A DNA stretch of 64,000 nt, from IMG/VR virus record IMGVR_UViG_3300017917_004176, positions 1-64,000 of that record; one strand, written 5' to 3'. Every line of letters begins with the position of its first letter. The first letter of the stretch is position 1. This document shows, piece by piece, positions 18,361 to 26,197 of the stretch. A model generated the notes under the pieces. The model did no database searches. It was not told where the DNA came from and was given only the letters and a program-made list of their open reading frames with translations. The position numbers and the translations under genes are program-made. The DNA comes from a virus.

Positions 18361-18452
18361 AAAAAATGATTTATGAAGGAGTAGTTATTTCTTCTGTGAT
18401 AATGACCATTCTAGTTCTTTTGCTTAATGGTTTTTATCTTTTAACTCGATAA
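18357..18452 (+). CDS. Tiny membrane protein, 31 aa
   Basis: ATG at 18357 overlapping the previous stop. Basic start MKKM and one helix (VVISSVIMTILVLLLNG). A terminator follows at once. Confidence 0.5.
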   Translation: MKKMIYEGVVISSVIMTILVLLLNGFYLLTR

Positions 18453-18482
18453 AGCAAAGTCTTGACGGCTTTGCTTTTTTCT
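18452..18482 (+). terminator. Terminator AGCAAAG/CTTTGCT
   Basis: 7-bp stem and T-run after the 31-aa gene. The loop contains TTGACG, the -35 box of the next promoter. Confidence 0.8.
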
Positions 18483-18490
18483 TTTATAAT
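18462..18490 (+). promoter_or_regulatory. Promoter TTGACG-17-TATAAT nested in a terminator
   Basis: -35 at 18462-18467 in the terminator loop, -10 at 18485-18490. Starts the UV endonuclease transcript just where the previous one ends. Confidence 0.65.
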
Positions 18491-18511
18491 TAAATTATGG
18501 GGTGATTTTAT

Positions 18512-19429
18512 ATGACAAAAATTATACATGGTTATGCTTGTGTTTCTGAGTTGAATCCAACTATAAAAACAGGCTCTACATCAACACTAACTTATATCAA
18601 TAGACAAGACGCATCTACTCGCGGCTCTTATTTGCAAACAAAAGCACAAGCAAATATTACTAACTTGCGCAAACTATTGCTCAAAAACTTCGACAATAAC
18701 TTGCTCGCTTATCGCTTACCTGACGACTTTATGCCAATGGCAGACTTGGGTTATTATGACTGGAAATCTTTATACTCTTCTCAGCTTGCAGACATAGGCT
18801 CTCTAATCAATGCTTATGATATGCGCATCTCGTTTCATCCTTCGCAATTCTTTGTGCTTAATTCTGCACAAGACCACACAGTTCAATCTACTATACACAA
18901 CCTCAACATATTCGCAGATATTCTTGCCTCATTCAAAGTTGACCATACACCTACTCTTTTACTTCATGTTGGTGCACTCAACTCTTATCGTAATTGGCAA
19001 GAAGCATCTGACGCTTTTTGTGCTAATTATCAAAAGTTAAATGACAATGCCAAAAAATTTCTTGCAGTAGAAAATGACCAAACTTCTCATAGTACTCAGT
19101 CTTGTCTTCGTATCCACGAACAAATTGGCATCCCAGTAGTTTTTGATAATGAGCATTACAAGTTTAATCCAACACCAAATCTTTCTTTTGATGATGCTCT
19201 TGCTGCGTCTCTCGCAACTTGGAAAGACCGAACTCCCAAAGTTCATCTTTCATCTCATAAAGAAGGTTCAACTCGTCATGCCCATGCAGACTGGTTGCTA
19301 CCACAAGATTATCTACAAGTTTATAATATAGTATCACAATCTGCACACAAAGAAGTAATCATTATGTCCGAAGTAAAAAAGAAGGACGCTGCAGTTGTAA
19401 AATTACTTGATGATTTGAAAAAATTATGA
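18512..19429 (+). CDS. uvsE: UV damage endonuclease UvsE/UvdE
   Basis: A 305-aa TIM-barrel repair enzyme that nicks DNA 5' of UV photoproducts. Landmarks in order: SFHPSQF, LLLHVGALNS, AVENDQ, VVFDNEHYKF, KVHLSSHKEG with HAHAD, and the metal-binding IIMSEVKKKDAA. These supply the His, Glu and Asp ligands of the metal cluster in this family. Length fits bacterial UvsE. RBS is weak (GGGGTG). It would protect phage DNA after light damage. Few phages carry UvsE; T4 uses an unrelated enzyme. Confidence 0.9.
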   Translation: MTKIIHGYACVSELNPTIKTGSTSTLTYINRQDASTRGSYLQTKAQANITNLRKLLLKNFDNNLLAYRLPDDFMPMADLGYYDWKSLYSSQLADIGSLINAYDMRISFHPSQFFVLNSAQDHTVQSTIHNLNIFADILASFKVDHTPTLLLHVGALNSYRNWQEASDAFCANYQKLNDNAKKFLAVENDQTSHSTQSCLRIHEQIGIPVVFDNEHYKFNPTPNLSFDDALAASLATWKDRTPKVHLSSHKEGSTRHAHADWLLPQDYLQVYNIVSQSAHKEVIIMSEVKKKDAAVVKLLDDLKKL

Positions 19430-19435
19430 TATAAT
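19407..19435 (+). promoter_or_regulatory. Promoter TTGATG-17-TATAAT
   Basis: -35 lies within the end of uvsE; -10 at 19430-19435 overlaps its stop region, then TATTATAGATAA. Confidence 0.65.
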
Positions 19436-19478
19436 TATTATAGATAAAAAAATAAATTAAATTAGGAGTGTGTTAATT

Positions 19479-20615
19479 ATGGACCAAAAACTATTAGATA
19501 TTTTTTCAAAGACACTAGATGTATCTACCGCCGAGTATGTCCAGACCATTCTCGAGAATTATTTTAAGGAGTTAAAAGAAGACCCAGCCAAATACAATGT
19601 TCAAGTTGGCTCTCTATCTTTAATGGCTTCAAATACTAAAAGCCTGCCAATCTATATGATGTCATTAAATCCAGAAACTAAAAAAGAATATATGAAAATA
19701 TTGCTTGAAGCAGATATAGATTATATTATGTCTTTTAGTCTTTCAAAAGAAAGACATCATTTATACAAAGACTTTTTAACATGCGCCGTTCTTTTTGGGG
19801 ATATTGAAAACATGGTTGAAAAAATCGTTGACGATTTTAATAAAAAGTTTATTATCTATAAAGATGGTGGCTCTTACACCGCGACACAGTATGTTTCTCC
19901 ATCTACTTTTGAAACAATAATCAATTCTTATATTTCAGGCAACTTGGCAAATACTCTTTTCAATTCATTTACTTATGACGATGCAAGCACTTTAATAAAA
20001 TATGTGCAAGATAATTATGTTACTAAAAAGACTATTATGACACTTTTGTCTTTGCCATTTATAAACATCATGAATGTGCCAATAAAATACTCTTCAACAT
20101 TTTTGGACTTAGTAGAGATGGGTTATTTTAAGACCTCAGAAAACATGTATGGAAAGCCTGTGTTCCCTGGCTCATATTCAAGGTCATATGTTGTAGATAA
20201 ATTAAAAGATGCAAATCTTTTCTTGACAAAAGATTGTCTTGAATATATACAAAGTAATTCTATTTTATTTGAAGTTTATGATTTTGTCACAGCATTTCAA
20301 ATTAAAGACTATGATGCATTTCAATATATGAATGACAATGTATTGACTGTATTTAGACATTCAGGAAGTCAATCTTCATTATCTGAATTTATCAAAACAG
20401 AAGATGATTTTAGAAAAATAGGAAATTTGCATTTCTATATTACACCAGATGTTCTTAAAAGTTCTATCGAGATTATAAAACAAAATCCACAATTAATTAA
20501 AGAGTATGCTGGCAAAATATTTCCTGTGCAATCTTACTATAATGAAATTGCATTTGATAACTTAAATACAATTCAATCACATATTAAACTTAAAGATTTT
20601 TTAAGAATAATTTAG
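19479..20615 (+). CDS. Hypothetical protein, 378 aa
   Basis: ATG at 19479 after TAGGAGTG. A large soluble protein, mostly helical by eye, without signal peptide, membrane segment or motif that I recognise. It is the first of four consecutive genes (to 24239) that probably form one operon, together with two GWRSCH paralogs and a metallohydrolase. Repeated helical pairs could indicate an alpha-solenoid or ankyrin-like array, but this needs structure prediction. Confidence 0.65.
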   Translation: MDQKLLDIFSKTLDVSTAEYVQTILENYFKELKEDPAKYNVQVGSLSLMASNTKSLPIYMMSLNPETKKEYMKILLEADIDYIMSFSLSKERHHLYKDFLTCAVLFGDIENMVEKIVDDFNKKFIIYKDGGSYTATQYVSPSTFETIINSYISGNLANTLFNSFTYDDASTLIKYVQDNYVTKKTIMTLLSLPFINIMNVPIKYSSTFLDLVEMGYFKTSENMYGKPVFPGSYSRSYVVDKLKDANLFLTKDCLEYIQSNSILFEVYDFVTAFQIKDYDAFQYMNDNVLTVFRHSGSQSSLSEFIKTEDDFRKIGNLHFYITPDVLKSSIEIIKQNPQLIKEYAGKIFPVQSYYNEIAFDNLNTIQSHIKLKDFLRII

Positions 20616-20627
20616 GGAGGGGCTTAT

Positions 20628-21812
20628 ATGTTCAAATCAAAAGAAGAATACATTCAAACTATTGGCGAGATGTTAAGCCAAATAAATACAAGAGAAATAG
20701 AAAAACTTATTTTGTCCTCAGCAGATGCTGATAGCATAGATATAAAATTTCATCTGAATGCTTGGGCTGGTAATAAGGCTCATTTATATCGTATGTTTGG
20801 TAATAAGTTTAGAATAGAACAAGAAGTAGATAATAATGTACCAGAGTCAGAGTTTAGAAATGATTTTGATATTTTTGAAAGAAATTATTTGGCAGCTGAG
20901 CCACGAGCAATTTTACTTCATTATTTCTTAAAATCATTTGTTAATAAAGACGAGATGATTAAAAATGAAATTTCTAGGGATATTGTGTTATATGGACTTA
21001 AGCTTCAAACAGGTACAAAAATATCTCGTATTATGTCTAAATTATTACCAGCAGATTTAATAGATAAAACTCAAACTGCATACTCTATGTTTCTACAAAA
21101 GTTTAATGGTAAAGGCAAAGCAATAATTTCTATTCACCCAATAGACTATCTTACTATGTCTGAAAATACATCAGGTTGGCGTTCATGCCATGCGCTTGAT
21201 GGTGAATATCGCGCAGGTACATTGGCATATATGATGGACACAACTTCTACAATTGCGTATGTTACTAATAGTAAGTTTGATAAGAGTTATGTTGAGTGGC
21301 AAGATGGCACTAGAAAAGTTGCTAAAATGTCTATCGACAATAAGAGTTGGAGACAAGTCGTTTTATTTAAGGCTCCTAGATTTGAAGAGTATTTAGAGCA
21401 TTCTGTTCCATTTGCTGTTCAATCAAGACAATATCCAGCTATTATAAATAGTTATTCAAATGCTGTTTCAAAATTAATTGAAGATGTTATGTCCTCTAAT
21501 CTTGGAGATACATATTCTGTTCGCAAAAAACTTTCTGTTTCATTTTTACAAGAATTGGTTGAGAATGAAGACGGCGCAGTTTGGTATAATGATATTTATC
21601 ATGGTTCATTTGATTATGGTCGAGCAGTATATCAAACATCAAAATATAATAGTACAGAAGACCTTGCTCGAGATAATAAATTTTCTACTGCCATAGTTGG
21701 TTATGAAGGCATACCTTGTGTTTGTGGCTGTCGCTCAGCTATTGATGAAGGAGATACACTTTTAGGTTATGGTCATCGTGATGAGGATTATTGGGATGAA
21801 GACGAGGATTAA
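20628..21812 (+). CDS. GWRSCH-motif protein A, 394 aa
   Basis: The centre carries SIHPIDYLTMSENTSGWRSC followed by HALDGEYRAGTLAYMMD (residues about 167-204). The protein at 22950 has nearly the same block, so the two are paralogs. Conserved His, Cys and acidic residues make an enzyme plausible. The C-terminus has CVCGC, a possible zinc knuckle, and an acidic tail. RBS GGGAGGGG. I do not know a described function. The conserved block resembles no catalytic motif I can name. Confidence 0.65.
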   Translation: MFKSKEEYIQTIGEMLSQINTREIEKLILSSADADSIDIKFHLNAWAGNKAHLYRMFGNKFRIEQEVDNNVPESEFRNDFDIFERNYLAAEPRAILLHYFLKSFVNKDEMIKNEISRDIVLYGLKLQTGTKISRIMSKLLPADLIDKTQTAYSMFLQKFNGKGKAIISIHPIDYLTMSENTSGWRSCHALDGEYRAGTLAYMMDTTSTIAYVTNSKFDKSYVEWQDGTRKVAKMSIDNKSWRQVVLFKAPRFEEYLEHSVPFAVQSRQYPAIINSYSNAVSKLIEDVMSSNLGDTYSVRKKLSVSFLQELVENEDGAVWYNDIYHGSFDYGRAVYQTSKYNSTEDLARDNKFSTAIVGYEGIPCVCGCRSAIDEGDTLLGYGHRDEDYWDEDED

Positions 21813-21830
21813 GAAAAGGAGATGTTTTTA

Positions 21831-22940
21831 ATGGTAAATGTAGAATTATTAAAATCTATATTAGTCTTAACACAAGAAGAGTTGCACGATTTCTTGGTTG
21901 ACTTTTTATTAGAATATTATGAAGAAAATAATATGGTTGAGCATCGAGGTAATTTTATATATGTAAAAGGCGAAATCCCTGTTCTTATGGTTGCTCATCT
22001 TGATACAGTTCATACTCATCCACCTGTTTATGATGATATATTTTATGACCAAGATAAACAAGTAATGTGGTCGCCTGATGGTATTGGTGGCGATGATAGA
22101 TGTGGCGTTTATCAGATAATGGAATTGATTTTGTCTGGGTATAGACCTTGTATCGCTTTTACTTGGAACGAAGAAAAGGGTGCTTTGGGTGCTCAGTTCA
22201 TGACAACTAATACAAGATTAACAAGTAAGATAGACCATACTTATATAAACTTTGCTATTCAAATTGACCGACGTGGTTTCAAAGAAGCAGTATATTATGA
22301 TTTAGATAGTCCAGAGTTTGAGCGATATATTTCTGGTTTTGGTTTCGATACAAAGATAGGTAGTTATAGTGATATATCTGAGATATGTCCCGAGTGGGGT
22401 TTTGCTGGTGTCAATGTATCTGCTGGCTATGTTGGTGAGCATACTCTTCAAGAATTAATTTTAATTTATGCTATTGAAGACACTCTTGATAAAGTCAAAA
22501 TGATTTTAGGCGACCAAATGATGAACCCTAAGTTTTATGAATATAAAGAAAAGAAAAGAGCTTTCGCTTATAGCAAATATTCTGGCTATGATTATTATGG
22601 ATATGATGATTATGTGAGTAAATATGAAGATGAAAATAATTATTACTATGACTATAATAAAACAACAGGTCTTCATTACCATAAGAAAAAGCCTTCAAAG
22701 TTTGACCAATCATTTTGTGACACCTGTTATGAATTAAAAAAATATCCAAATGAGTTCTCAACAAAAAAAGATTTTGAAGGAACTTGTTTGGATTGCTATA
22801 AAGCACTTTCTGAAAAAGAAGAGGGTATGTATTATTGTGCTTGCTGTGCAAAATCTTATGAAGCTAAGAACCCAGAGCAAAATCTTTTCTGTTCTGATGA
22901 GTGTAAAAAAACATTTTATGCAAAAGTAATAAAAAGTTAG
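21831..22940 (+). CDS. M20/M28-like zinc hydrolase with zinc-ribbon tail, 369 aa
   Basis: The N-terminal 230 residues have the metallo-exopeptidase pattern: VAHLDTVH (metal His56, Asp58), DGIGGDDRCGVY (bridging Asp), NEEKGALGA (catalytic and metal Glu), IQIDRRG (metal Asp), and VGEHTLQE with a late His. The C-terminal part adds a Tyr-rich linker and Cys pairs (CDTC, CLDC, CACC, CSDEC) that should bind zinc. Start at ATG 21831, 8 bases after AAAAGGAG. Substrate could be a peptide or acylated amine. The fusion is unusual to me. Confidence 0.7.
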   Translation: MVNVELLKSILVLTQEELHDFLVDFLLEYYEENNMVEHRGNFIYVKGEIPVLMVAHLDTVHTHPPVYDDIFYDQDKQVMWSPDGIGGDDRCGVYQIMELILSGYRPCIAFTWNEEKGALGAQFMTTNTRLTSKIDHTYINFAIQIDRRGFKEAVYYDLDSPEFERYISGFGFDTKIGSYSDISEICPEWGFAGVNVSAGYVGEHTLQELILIYAIEDTLDKVKMILGDQMMNPKFYEYKEKKRAFAYSKYSGYDYYGYDDYVSKYEDENNYYYDYNKTTGLHYHKKKPSKFDQSFCDTCYELKKYPNEFSTKKDFEGTCLDCYKALSEKEEGMYYCACCAKSYEAKNPEQNLFCSDECKKTFYAKVIKS

Positions 22941-22949
22941 AGGTGTAGT

Positions 22950-24239
22950 ATGAAAGACATAGATAAACTTGAAGTTGATATTATACGAACCATAGGTAAA
23001 AATACTTACACTTCTATGCCCTATTTCGATATTGAAATCTATAAAAAGAAAAAGGGGGAGTTCTATCAAGACTTTGGTGGTAATTATTGGATAGAGAAAA
23101 AAGATGTTCATGTAGAAAGAGATGCTCAATATTTAGAGGAAAGATATAATGTTTTTATTAAGAAACTAAGGATGCGCTCTACAACAACAGACTTAGCAAA
23201 CTTTATTGAGGCGAACGGTATTACAGGTTTTTATAATAATTTTGTTTCTATCACAGAGGCGTCTTTTAGAGATGAGAAAGTAGTCTTTCGTCGTGGCACC
23301 AAGCTATCCAAAGTCTTTAAGTCTTTAATAGGAGATTCTCAATATCTGTTTGAAGAGTCTCTTGAAGATATAAGAAATGAATATTCTGCTATTATAGGAC
23401 AAAAATCTATAACAGGTAATTTAAGAATATCAATCCACCCATACGATTATTTAACTATGTCTGAAAATAATAATGGGTGGAGGTCTTGCCATTCTTTGGA
23501 TGGTGAATATGGCTCTGGCGTGCTTTCATATATGGCAGATAAATGTACTCTTGTAGCATATTTATATACAGAAGACAATACTTCTCTTAGACGAATGCCT
23601 GATGATATTTTGTGGAACTCAAAAAAATGGCGCGCTCTAATTTATATGAATAAACAACGAAATCTAGGAGTAATCTCAAAACACTACCCATATCAATTTG
23701 ATGCTCTTGAAAAGGAAGTTTTAGACTTGCTTAAAACAGTATATCCAGGAGAATGGGAAATGAAAATAGAGCCTAGAAAGAAAATAGAAGAGTATCTTTT
23801 TGATTCTGGTTCTTTACATTTTAATGATATTCTAAAATCAAAACAACATAAAGAAGCTACTACTCTTATAAATCGTAGTAAGTTAGGTCTTGCAGATGTA
23901 ATGTTTGTTGGTGGGCCAGTTATGTGTATTGACTGTGGTAGAAATGAAGTTCATATTCAAGGCAATTATCATTGTATAGATTGTTGTGACTATACTTTCT
24001 GTGATCGCTGCGGGGACACAATATATGAAGACGAGGCATCAATACAAGAAAATGGAGGCATTTACTGTGAAAGCTGTCATTACTATGTAATGAGAGAAGA
24101 AGAGATTGAAGAGTCTGTTGTCTGTGAAGTTTGTGGTTCTGACATACCAGATGAAGAAATTGAACTTATAAGATTTACAACACAAGGGGAAGGTGGGTGG
24201 CGCTTGACTTGTCATTCTTGTCAAACAGGTCAAGTATAA
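22950..24239 (+). CDS. GWRSCH-motif protein B with zinc fingers, 429 aa
   Basis: Paralog of 20628-21812: residues about 157-190 read SIHPYDYLTMSENNNGWRSC, HSLDGEYGSGVLSYMAD. After about residue 325 it carries at least three Cys4-type units (CIDCG...CIDCC, CDRCG...CESC, CEVCG...CHSC). RBS GAGGTG is 6 bases before the ATG. It sits nine bases after the metallohydrolase stop, so the set is likely co-translated. Function unknown; the zinc fingers suggest nucleic acid or protein binding. Confidence 0.65.
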   Translation: MKDIDKLEVDIIRTIGKNTYTSMPYFDIEIYKKKKGEFYQDFGGNYWIEKKDVHVERDAQYLEERYNVFIKKLRMRSTTTDLANFIEANGITGFYNNFVSITEASFRDEKVVFRRGTKLSKVFKSLIGDSQYLFEESLEDIRNEYSAIIGQKSITGNLRISIHPYDYLTMSENNNGWRSCHSLDGEYGSGVLSYMADKCTLVAYLYTEDNTSLRRMPDDILWNSKKWRALIYMNKQRNLGVISKHYPYQFDALEKEVLDLLKTVYPGEWEMKIEPRKKIEEYLFDSGSLHFNDILKSKQHKEATTLINRSKLGLADVMFVGGPVMCIDCGRNEVHIQGNYHCIDCCDYTFCDRCGDTIYEDEASIQENGGIYCESCHYYVMREEEIEESVVCEVCGSDIPDEEIELIRFTTQGEGGWRLTCHSCQTGQV

Positions 24240-24240
24240 T

Positions 24241-25089
24241 ATGATAAAAGCAGATGTTTATTTTTTTGAAAATATGAAAAAATTACTAGATACAAAAAAT
24301 GTAAATGTTGATGAAAATCCTCGTGCTAGATATGGAGATGGCACACCTGCCTTCTCCCATTTTATCACACAGGTATATGAAGAATATGATATTTCTAAAA
24401 ATGAATTTCCTCTAATTACATTAAGAAAAATTCCTGTTCAGTCTTCTATAAAAGAAATCTTCTGGATATATCAAGACCAAACTTCTGACTTAGAAGTACT
24501 GGAAAAAAAATATGGAGTTACTTGGTGGAGAGAGTGGGAGTCAAAGAGTGTACCTGGCACAATAGGAAATAGATATGGTCATAGCGTAAAAAAGTTTGAC
24601 CAAATAAATAAACTTATTTCTGAATTAAAAACAAATGCTTATAGTCGTAGACATATTATATCTCTTTGGGATATGGATAGTTTTTCTGAAACAGATGGTT
24701 TACTACCTTGCGCTTATGAAACTATATGGTCTGTTCGCAATGTTAAAGGCACTAAATATTTAGATGCAACTTTAATACAAAGAAGTTCTGATTATTTGGT
24801 TGCTAATCATGTAAATAAAATTCAATATGTTGCTCTACAAATGATGCTTGCTCATGTTTGTGACATGAAGCCAGGAAAGTTTGTACACTTTGTTCAAAAC
24901 TTACATATATATAATAAGCATAGATTAGGTGGATCTGAATTAATGAGACGCACTCCCGCTTCTCAACAACCTATTCTAAAACTAAAGCCCGATACACCAA
25001 AAGATTTTTATCAAATAGGTATTGACAATTTTGAATTATTGTGTTATAATATAGAATATCCCCGAATAAAATTCGATTTAGCCATATAG
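24241..25089 (+). CDS. thyA: Thymidylate synthase (ThyA family)
   Basis: A 282-aa protein with the ThyA order: TLRKIPVQSSIKEIFWIYQ, GTIGNRYGHS, RRHIISLWD, catalytic Cys157 in LLPCAYET, QRSSDYLVANHVN, QYVALQMMLAH and HIYNKH. The PCxYET form is the one I recall from B. subtilis ThyA rather than PCH of E. coli. The Asn of the dUMP-selecting position is kept. It methylates dUMP with methylene-THF, which SHMT (29967) regenerates. A dUMP hydroxymethylase is an alternative, since those share the fold. Confidence 0.85.
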   Translation: MIKADVYFFENMKKLLDTKNVNVDENPRARYGDGTPAFSHFITQVYEEYDISKNEFPLITLRKIPVQSSIKEIFWIYQDQTSDLEVLEKKYGVTWWREWESKSVPGTIGNRYGHSVKKFDQINKLISELKTNAYSRRHIISLWDMDSFSETDGLLPCAYETIWSVRNVKGTKYLDATLIQRSSDYLVANHVNKIQYVALQMMLAHVCDMKPGKFVHFVQNLHIYNKHRLGGSELMRRTPASQQPILKLKPDTPKDFYQIGIDNFELLCYNIEYPRIKFDLAI

Positions 25090-25220
25090 TCGCTAAACGG
25101 TGGAATTTACATCACATATAGGTAAAAAAAGAGTGCTGAAATTTTTCGGGATTGGTTGAAAAAGATTAACCTGAAATTAATAGTTTTCAAATATATAACC
25201 AAAGAAAAGGAGAGTTATTT
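25090..25220 (+). other. Non-coding leader, no clear element
   Basis: 131 bases between thyA and the next gene. I see a partial pairing (GGTTGAAAAAGATTAACC) but no consensus promoter or terminator with a T-run. Confidence 0.3.
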
Positions 25221-25424
25221 ATGGAGTTACAAATTCAGTCTACAAAAGAAAAGTTAATAGGTGTCTGTAATGAAAGTGGATTGCCTGCAGGAGTTTTAGC
25301 ATTAGTTTTCAAAGATTTATTATTAGAACTTGAAGCTATTGCTGCAAACAATTTACGACAACAAGCTGCAGCCGCACAAGAACAAGCCACTCCGCTGCCT
25401 GAAGGCCCAGAAGTTACTGAGTAG
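25221..25424 (+). CDS. Small helical protein, 67 aa
   Basis: ATG after AAAAGGAGAG. A helical core (LPAGVLALVFKDLLLELEAI) followed by an Ala/Gln-rich low-complexity tail. No family recognised. Confidence 0.6.
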   Translation: MELQIQSTKEKLIGVCNESGLPAGVLALVFKDLLLELEAIAANNLRQQAAAAQEQATPLPEGPEVTE

Positions 25425-25452
25425 TAGAAAATTGTAAAATAGGGTGATTGCC

Positions 25453-25695
25453 ATGTCAAGAAGTTTCAAGATTTCTAACTTCTATTGTATTCAGTGTGCT
25501 AATAAAATCTCTCTTCCAAGGAAAGCTTCTTCTATAAGAGAGAAAGGGCATCTAAAAAAATTACATTGTGTTAAATGTCGATGCGAAGTTAATCATTATG
25601 AAGTTCGCGAATTTGATGTAGATTTTTCATTAGATGATTTTAAGAATAAGATTATAGCAGGAGGCTTTCCAAGTGAGAAAGATATACAAATATAA
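25453..25695 (+). CDS. Small zinc-ribbon protein, 80 aa
   Basis: ATG at 25453. Two Cys pairs, CIQC (residues about 12-15) and CVKC plus a following Cys, separated by a basic loop: a zinc ribbon. I recall similar short proteins in Bacillus phages. It overlaps the next gene by 23 bases. Role unknown. Confidence 0.6.
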   Translation: MSRSFKISNFYCIQCANKISLPRKASSIREKGHLKKLHCVKCRCEVNHYEVREFDVDFSLDDFKNKIIAGGFPSEKDIQI

Positions 25696-26098
25696 TGATG
25701 AAACAAAGGTTTCAGAAGTTATTTTTAGTAAGGGTAAGATTAGAGCAAGGGCTAAATCAAAACCCCATAAAGATGATTTTCAATACGCTAATAAAATAGT
25801 GGGTCTTCAAATCACAGAATTCAAAGCTTTAATGAAATTCTTGTCCAAAAGAGTTTCGTATAAAGAAGCTAAAATACAAAAGTTAAAAAATCAAATCGAA
25901 AGTATAGAAAAAGAAATTGAAGCCGATAAAGCAGAGGTTTCAGAAATTGCAGAAATCTTAAAAGATTATGTTGAAAAGAAGCATGATTTTTATGAGCAAC
26001 TAAGAAATCCTAAGCCTAGAATTCAATGGAAAGAACTAACTGAAGATATGATGAATAAAGACTTTAAAGAAGTTCTTGATGCCCAAGACAAAAAATGA
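25673..26098 (+). CDS. Coiled-coil protein, 141 aa
   Basis: GTG start at 25673 with GGAGG 8 bases upstream, inside the previous gene. Basic N-terminus, then a long charged coiled coil (residues about 60-115, KLKNQIESIEKEIEADKAEV). No family recognised. Followed at once by a terminator. Confidence 0.6.
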   Translation: MRKIYKYNDETKVSEVIFSKGKIRARAKSKPHKDDFQYANKIVGLQITEFKALMKFLSKRVSYKEAKIQKLKNQIESIEKEIEADKAEVSEIAEILKDYVEKKHDFYEQLRNPKPRIQWKELTEDMMNKDFKEVLDAQDKK

Positions 26099-26127
26099 TG
26101 TGATATTTTTTATCGCATCTTTTTTTT
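26096..26127 (+). terminator. Terminator GATGTGATA/TATCGCATC
   Basis: 9-bp stem with one G-T pair and eight T, overlapping the stop of the coiled-coil gene. The next promoter starts right after it. Confidence 0.85.
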
Positions 26128-26128
26128 G

Positions 26129-26158
26129 TTGACAGCATTCTAGATTTTGTGGTATAAT
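26129..26158 (+). promoter_or_regulatory. Promoter TTGACA-18-TATAAT
   Basis: Boxes at 26129-26134 and 26153-26158. Start of the nucleotide-metabolism operon led by nrdJ. Confidence 0.75.
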
Positions 26159-26197
26159 ATAAATATAAATACTAGATGTAGTAGGAGATGGAAAAAA

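Noticed and set aside
24241-25089. dUMP or dCMP hydroxymethylase instead of thymidylate synthase
   Set aside because: The Cys and Asn positions and the PCxYET form fit ThyA better, although fold-sharing hydroxymethylases cannot be ruled out without alignment.
26147-26197. Upstream extension of nrdJ from ATG 26147
   Set aside because: It would begin before the -10 box of the promoter at 26129-26158 and has no ribosome site; GTG 26198 has AGGAGATGG in place.
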